Source: Canna indica
Taxonomy: Eukaryota; Streptophyta; Magnoliopsida; Zingiberales; Cannaceae
Assembly: GCA_034359265.1 (NCBI GenBank)
Contig: CP136894.1
Span: 26,380,501-26,444,500 of the forward strand
Reading direction: 5' to 3'
Length of the DNA stretch: 64,000 nucleotides
Part shown: in pieces, positions 58,276 through 64,000 of the stretch
Layout: the number at the start of each line of letters is the position of its first letter
How positions within the stretch are numbered: position 1 is the stretch's first letter
Program-made: the position numbers and the translations under genes
The notes under the pieces: model-generated
What the model was told of the DNA's origin: nothing
The model's database searches: none
Seen by the model: only the letters and a program-made list of their open reading frames with translations

Positions 58276-61200
58276 ATGGAAGAAGAACAAGAAGCCATTG
58301 ACATGGCAGACGACAAGGAGAGGCAAGAAGAGATCCAAAAAGGCGAGGATTTGGAAGAGACTAGGGAAACAGGATTCGGGGGCAGCGCCGGCGCCGAGTT
58401 CAAGAGGATCCCTCCATGGCGGACACAAATCACAGTCCGTGGCCTCGTGGCGAGCGCCGTTATTGGCGTCATGTACAGCGTCATCGTGATGAAGCTTAAT
58501 CTCACCACCGGTCTCGTCCCCACCCTCAACGTCTCCGCCGCCCTCCTTGCCTTCGTCCTCCTCCGCTCCTGGACGAAGCTTCTGCGCAGAGTCGGTGTGC
58601 TCACCGCTCCCTTCACACGGCAGGAGAACACTGTAGTCCAGACCTGCGCCGTCGCCTGCTACAGCATTGCCGTCGGAGGTGCGAAAGCTTCCACCTTTCT
58701 CGATCAAACCCATCGATAGCGTGTGTCTGACGTTGTTTGTGGATGTGGGATTTGGTGATGTTGTTGGTGTAGGTGGATTTGGATCTTATCTTTTGGGCTT
58801 GAACAAGAAGACATATGAGCAAGCAGGGGTGGACACAGAGGGCAATGTTCCGGGAAGCTACAAGGAACCAGGAATTGGTTGGATGACAGGGTTTCTTTTC
58901 ACTGTCAGCTTTATTGGTCTCCTTGCCTTGGTTCCTCTCAGGAAGGTAACTTTGTTATCCAATTCACTTTTAGTTATCTTCTCTCTGTCAAAGTTACCCA
59001 AAAAATTGGAGAAAGAAAGCATTTTTATATGATCTCAATTCTTCATCTTTTGTACTTCGCGAGAAATATGAAATGAAACTTTACCCATCTTTTATTTTGA
59101 GTGACTAGTTTATGAAAAATATAGTCCAAAATCGTATGGTCAAATGGGAATATAATATCTCATCATGTCACTGATATCAAGATAAAGCAGAATTCTATTC
59201 AAAGACGCCGTGAATTATGCAGCTCTCTTCAACTATTATGTACTATTATAGATCAGAATCTGAATATTTTAGTGCTGGTCATTTTCATAAGCATATTTAT
59301 AATTTTATGAACTCAACTGTAGCTCTTAATTAAATATTTTGTCCCTGCATCATTGATAGTAATTTGTCTTGTTTTTATTATTATGTTTGACTTTTAAATT
59401 TGTTGCGACATTCCTTTATGGAATCTTCTTCAGATCATGATCATTGATTACAACCTTAGCTATCCAAGCGGCACTGCGACTGCGGTTCTCATTAATGGCT
59501 TCCACACACCTCAAGGAGACCAGATGGCCAAGTATGTATTCAGTATCAGTCAATTTGACAAAGAGCCCCTTATTTTGATGTATACTATAGAAAGCTCCTA
59601 TTTACTGATCCAAGCACTCTTTTATAAAAAGTAAAAAGGACTTCTATAACTTTTCTAAATTATTCTGAATTTTTAACTTTTGGAAAAGATATTATGTCAT
59701 TTTGTGGCTTTTTGAACTTGGCACCTCTAAAAATGCAAAAACTAAAAAGCAAAGGTCCTTTTTCACAAATTACTCTTTTTCCCTGCACTAACTTACTGCT
59801 TCACTTCCTAAATAGGAAGCAGGTTCATGGATTTGCAAAGTACTTCACATTTAGCTTCCTATGGAGCTTTTTCCAGTGGTTCTATTCTGGGGGAGATGGG
59901 TGTGGATTCTCTCAGTTTCCAACGTTTGGGCTAAAAGCTTGGAAACAAACGTATATTTCTCCACATTGAATTTCTTTACTCTTTTATCTAAATCAGATGT
60001 CACCAACAAATTACTTAACATCACAGTTAAAATTATAATTCTTTTGCAGGTTCTTCTTTGACTTTAGTCTGACATATGTTGGAGCAGGCATGATTTGTTC
60101 CCATATTGTGAACATTTCTCTTCTTCTTGGAGCAGTACTTTCATGGGGAATAATGTGGCCACTGATTCATGAACTTAAAGGAAACTGGTTCCCTACAAGC
60201 ATAGCAGAGAGTAGTATGAGCAGTTTGCAAGGTTACAAGGTATTAATTACATCACCTCATCACTTTTCTTTCTTTGTGAAGGCAAACCTCCAACTTGCCC
60301 ATGTATCTGCTCTTTATGTAGGTCTTCATCTCAATTGCCCTTATTCTTGGAGATGGACTCTACAATTTCCTTAAGATTTTGGCTTTCACTGCAAGAAGCA
60401 TGCATGCTAGAGCAAGATGCAAAAATCTCAAAAAAGGTAAATTTGCTACTGAATCAAAAGAACAATCTAACCTCGTTTTACCATAATGAATAGCTTAAGC
60501 TCCTGAATTAATGTTCACCTAATGAAGTTTTAATATGTTAACAGAGCGAAATCATGAGTCTGAATATAAGTTATTATTTTGAGAGGATCCTCCATTCTAT
60601 ATGAGTTAAAGCTAATCCTAACATGACTTTGATGTGATATTAAAATATGGATGCATAAAGTTGGTAGCTTTTTTTCTAAGCAGTTAAAACTTGCATTCAT
60701 TTCAAGAGTATTGAACAGAATACAAGTGAGAGGTAGGTAAGAAGAAGAATAAAGTAGGTAGCTTTGGGAAAGCTTTTAAGTTTTTAGGATTACTGATCAC
60801 CTAATCAAATCTTGAATGCTCCCTTCTACCTTGTAACTTAACTAGTTTGCATTATTTTAGTGGCAGATCAGGACAATGCAGTTCTTGATGATCTCCAGCG
60901 CAACGAGCTGTTCAAGAAAGAGAGAATACCAGTCTGGTTAGCCTGCTCAGGATATGTCTTCTTCACCGTGATCTCCATCATTGCAATCCCCAGAATGTTC
61001 CGCGAGGTGAAGTGGTACTATGTGGTCATAGCTTACATGCTTGCCCCAGCTCTAAGTTTCTGCAATGCTTATGGTGCTGGCCTTACGGACATGAACATGG
61101 CCTACAACTATGGCAAAGTGTCTCTGTTCATACTTGCAGCTTGGGCAGGGAAAGACTCTGGTGTCGTTGCGGGGCTTGTAGGCTGTGGACTGATCAAGTC

Positions 61201-61789
61201 TGTTGTCTCCATTTCCGCCGATCTGATGCATGATTTCAAGACTGGTCATCTCACCATGACATCCCCGAGATCAATGCTTGTCAGCCAGGCCATTGGAACA
61301 GTCATGGGCTGTGTCATTGCCCCTTTAACCTTCCTCCTCTTCTACAAGGCCTTTGATGTGGGGAACCCAGATGGCAACTGGAAGGCCCCTTATGCTTTAA
61401 TCTACAGAAACATGGCAATTCTAGGCGTTGAAGGCTTTTCGGCACTCCCTCACCATTGCTTGCAGCTTTGCTACGGCTTCTTCGGTTTCGCAGTGTTGGC
61501 CAACATGATGAGGGATCTGTTCCCTGCCAAGTACGGGAATTGGGTGCCCTTGCCAATGGCAATGGCAGTGCCATTTTTGGTTGGAGCGAGCTTTGCGATT
61601 GACATGTGCGTTGGGAGCTTCATAGTGTTCGCTTGGCACAAGCTCAACAGCAAGAAGGCCACTCTGATGGTGCCTGCAGTGGCCTCTGGCTTGATTTGTG
61701 GGGATGGCTTGTGGATTCTTCCTTCATCCCTGCTTGCATTGGCTAAAGTTAATCCTCCCATATGCATGAATTTTTCAGCTGCTTCGTAG
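58276..61789 (+). CDS. YSL: Metal-nicotianamine transporter, yellow stripe-like (YSL1/2/3 group)
   Basis: Proton-coupled symporter of the oligopeptide transporter superfamily, expected to move Fe(II)-, Cu- and similar metal-nicotianamine complexes across the plasma membrane for long-distance metal supply. Seven coding exons: 58276-58678, 58773-58945, 59434-59531, 59816-59950, 60050-60239, 60322-60436, 60861-61789. All introns are GT-AG; the sum is 2043 nt, 680 residues plus TAG, the usual family length. Start: first ATG of an acidic ~45-residue cytosolic tail (an upstream in-frame GTG is not used). Visible motifs: [30 protein letters not shown] (~112-130), [20 protein letters not shown] (exon 3), [84 protein letters not shown]-terminus NPPICMNF. 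Many hydrophobic segments fit about 14 membrane spans. No lesion seen. The NPPICMNF tail recalls YSL2/YSL3; the exact paralogue needs a tree. Confidence 0.97.
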
Positions 61790-62932
61790 GTATATGAACA
61801 AATCATATGAGGAAATTATGGTTGGAAATATCGAAGCTTCTGAAGAGATGGGCATCAGGAAACCTAATTGGAATATATGAGAAATTAGCCGATCAAGGAC
61901 CAAAACAACAAGATAGTTGTCAAGAGAGATCAGATATCTGAATGAATAGTAGAACGCAAGTTCATTATATACATTTTCCTTAATCATTGGGATCAGAAAT
62001 CTTATGCTTTTCTGTAACCCTTTCTTTTCTTTTTTTCTTGAATCCATGTAAGGGAGTTTGTTTCTCGTTAAGGAAAGCGAGCTACCGAAATTCTATAGTG
62101 AAAGAAGAACCAATAGTCACTTTCCATTGACATAACTTTGGAAGACGTCTTTCAAAAAGAAAACTTTTGAAGAGGAGTTGAAAATATATTTGGTGGTGAT
62201 TTTTAGTAAAAAAGAAAAAAAATATTTGTATTAATCAAGAAACTTGAGATTTATAAGTGAGAGGGAGAAGAGAGGAAGTAATAAGACAAAGTAAGAAAAT
62301 AAGTACAAGAAAGCAAGAAGTTAGGAACAGAGCTTGAACAAGGAAGCTCCTTCCAAAGCCATAGTTTTAAAGTGAAAATAGTTTCTATGATTTCCATAAG
62401 TATTGGAAACAATTATTTTTTATTTTCTAATTTTTAATTTCCTATTTTTAGATTTAAAGTGAAAATGATAGAGGCAATTCCTTAAAACACTATAAAAATA
62501 ATATGAGAAACTAACACCATTTAAAAGAAAAATATAGGCATTAGATGAGTGGCGGAATTAGAATTCGAACCTTTCTAAATGTGACTAAATCAAAGTCAAA
62601 AATGAAAGGAGAAAGAACACGGACGACACCTATAATAGGTGTCGGACGCCTAATAGGTGTCGGAATTAGAATTGCAACTCTTCTAAATACATATAATAGT
62701 GCATGTAATTAAGAAAAAATAATATTATATTATTATATTTATATTTTATTGTGTTTTTAATAATTTATATGTTAAAATTGATTCTTAAGAAAAAAAATTA
62801 ATGGATAAGGGACTAAAAAAGGTATTTATAATAGTTAAGGATAGTTAGAAAACAAAATTTTAACCAATGTGGGATTAAAAAAACCAATTTTGTTATTAAA
62901 AAAAGTAAACCAGCGCCATCTGGCGTTGGTTT
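61790..62932 (+). other. YSL 3' UTR and downstream spacer
   Basis: No gene. A 3' end of the YSL transcript is expected within the first ~250 bp (T-rich stretch at 62005-62045). A short direct repeat AATAGGTGTCGGA...ATTAGAATT occurs around 62560-62690. TTAACCAATGTGGGATTA at 62858-62876 contains the reverse of a TCCCACATT word. Confidence 0.5.
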
Positions 62933-63460
62933 TGTAATAACTCGATTTAGTCCCACACTAGGAGTATATTAGATATTTTATTAGTTTATCTAGTTTGATG
63001 TGTGTGTTATTATCAACTTTCATTTAAGCATTTTAATTAGGCCAATGGTTTGAACCTATGAAGTTGATAGATGAGCTATCCCATCAAGCGGGTCATAACA
63101 GATGCTATCAGAGTAACACCTAGTTCAAGGCATGGTGAGAGTGCCTGTACGAGGAAGGGCTTCCCGGAGATGGATTGGAGCCGCTACAAGGCTAGGTCTC
63201 ACATGTCATCAACTTGGGTGATTTTTTAAGCCATGTGTTAGACTTGAGTTGGATCTTAACGAGAATGACAACACATAAGTGGTGGAGATTATAATACTCC
63301 AATTTAGTCCCCCCACATCGAGAGTATAATAGATATTGTGATAGTTTATAAGGCTTGATGGATGTGCTACTATCAATATCCGCTTAAGTATTTTAATTAG
63401 GTCAATTATTTGAGCCTATCAAGTTGATGGGTCACTTATCCCATCAAGCAAGTCGTAATA
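62933..63460 (+). mobile_element. TRIM (miniature LTR retrotransposon)
   Basis: Two direct terminal repeats, 62933-63100 (168 bp, TGTAATAACTC...GGTCATAACA) and 63290-63460 (171 bp, TATAATACTCC...AGTCGTAATA), about 75 percent alike by eye. A perfect 5-bp target duplication GGTTT flanks the element (62928-62932, 63461-63465). After the first repeat, ATGCTATCAGAGTAAC is a tRNA-iMet-type primer site (TGGTATCAGAGC with two changes). GTGGTGGAGAT precedes the second repeat as a purine tract. The ~190 bp interior has no ORF. All features fit a TRIM; the ends of the second repeat are mutated. Confidence 0.9.
63311..63353 (+). promoter_or_regulatory. snRNA-type USE plus TATA in the TRIM repeat
   Basis: CCCACATCG ending at 63320 matches the core of the plant snRNA upstream element RTCCCACATCG. 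TTTATAAGG starts at 63345, exactly 24 nt later, the spacing of plant U6 (Pol III) promoters. The first repeat keeps the spacing with CCCACACTA and TTTATCTAG (62952-62993). Activity is untested. Confidence 0.5.
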
Positions 63461-63465
63461 GGTTT

Positions 63466-64000
63466 ACCAAACCAGTACTGGATTTTTTACCCCACACTAT
63501 TGGGAATTAGGCTCTACCACCACCAACAACACTACCATGAGCACTAGTATCAGCACCGGCAGCACCACTAGTCCCAAAGGCTCGAGGTCGTTGTAGGCTT
63601 CGTTGGCCTAACAAATGAGCTTCCATACCCTCATCTACGAACCTATGACAGTGGATATCGCTGAACAGTCTAGAGTAAGTATAGTATTTTGTATATTATG
63701 AATGTTAATTAATTAACTAATTGCTACTTATGTTGTTATACTTGAGTTGTAGATTTGAGCAGTATGATGTCGCATGCATCAACATTGCTATTATTAAGAG
63801 ATCTTTCTACGAGTCACCATGGCGATTGTAGACCCATGTGCCCGATGTAATACATGTGTCTGCATTTGTGATTTCAGGCAGAGACTCGGATTTCACGCCT
63901 GAGCGAGTCGGAGAGATCGTCGGAGATCGTGGTTTGAGGTATGACTCACGTACGCATGTATAATTAAGTTAATGGATTTAATTTTAAGCTTATGTGAATG
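63466..64000. other. Unassigned terminal segment
   Basis: No family recognised. A CACCACCAACAACACTACC-rich stretch (63515-63575) and a splice-like CATTTGTGATTTCAGGCAGAG near 63870 hint at a decayed exon-intron structure, possibly another DNA transposon; too weak to call a gene. Confidence 0.3.

Overview
This window is nuclear DNA of a flowering plant. The evidence is one multi-exon metal-nicotianamine (YSL) transporter gene with plant-type splice sites, set in about 57 kb of plant transposon families: CACTA/Spm, Mutator-like, PIF/Harbinger and hAT MITEs, Sirevirus-like Ty1/copia, Ty3/gypsy LTRs, a LINE fragment, a SINE and a TRIM. I cannot name the species or decide monocot versus eudicot. 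Nothing bacterial, organellar or viral was seen.

Layout. 1-1175 is AT-rich noncoding DNA ending in the first copy of a ~430 bp tandem duplication. 1176-11495 is a Mutator-like element (9-bp target duplication TAAATAAAA) that captured an intron-containing fragment of a cytosolic HSP70 gene (a Pack-MULE). A CACTA transposon (1860-10332, target duplication TCT) later landed inside the captured HSP70 and carries decayed tnp2-like and Ptta/En/Spm-like genes. 12604-13824 holds a PIF/Harbinger-like MITE with a second one nested inside. 13934-15040 is a foldback Mutator-like element (TTAAATAAA). 15989-23847 is a complete non-autonomous copia element (ATGAG) with a gag but no pol, plus a second ORF ending in six heptads.

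24367-25105 is the N-terminal part of a 'putative gypsy type transposon' protein gene whose possible coiled-coil tail reappears at 49040. Between them lies a nested stack: element 2 (25106-46425, gag only) has its 3' LTR broken by element 3 (29541-45818, a decayed autonomous copia with gag, protease, integrase, RT and RNase H). Element 3 is in turn split by a solo LTR (31962-33437, ACTAA) and, in its own 3' LTR, by minus-strand element 5 (37244-44288, ATACA/ATATA). A partial minus-strand Ty3/gypsy LTR (46426-49039) follows. 49040-52123 is decayed repeat DNA. 52129-55355 is a 3.2 kb Ty3/gypsy solo LTR (CTTAG) with a hAT MITE inside.

The genic end starts near 55.6 kb: a LINE RNase H remnant, a three-unit SINE insertion with an 18-bp target duplication, then the YSL gene (TATA 57625, CDS 58276-61789, seven coding exons, 680 residues, apparently intact). 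A 528-bp TRIM (62933-63460, GGTTT) follows; its LTRs carry a U6-snRNA-like promoter core. Apart from the YSL gene every coding region is visibly broken, mostly by nonsense and frameshift changes, so the functional content is one transporter gene beside a deep nest of retired transposons.
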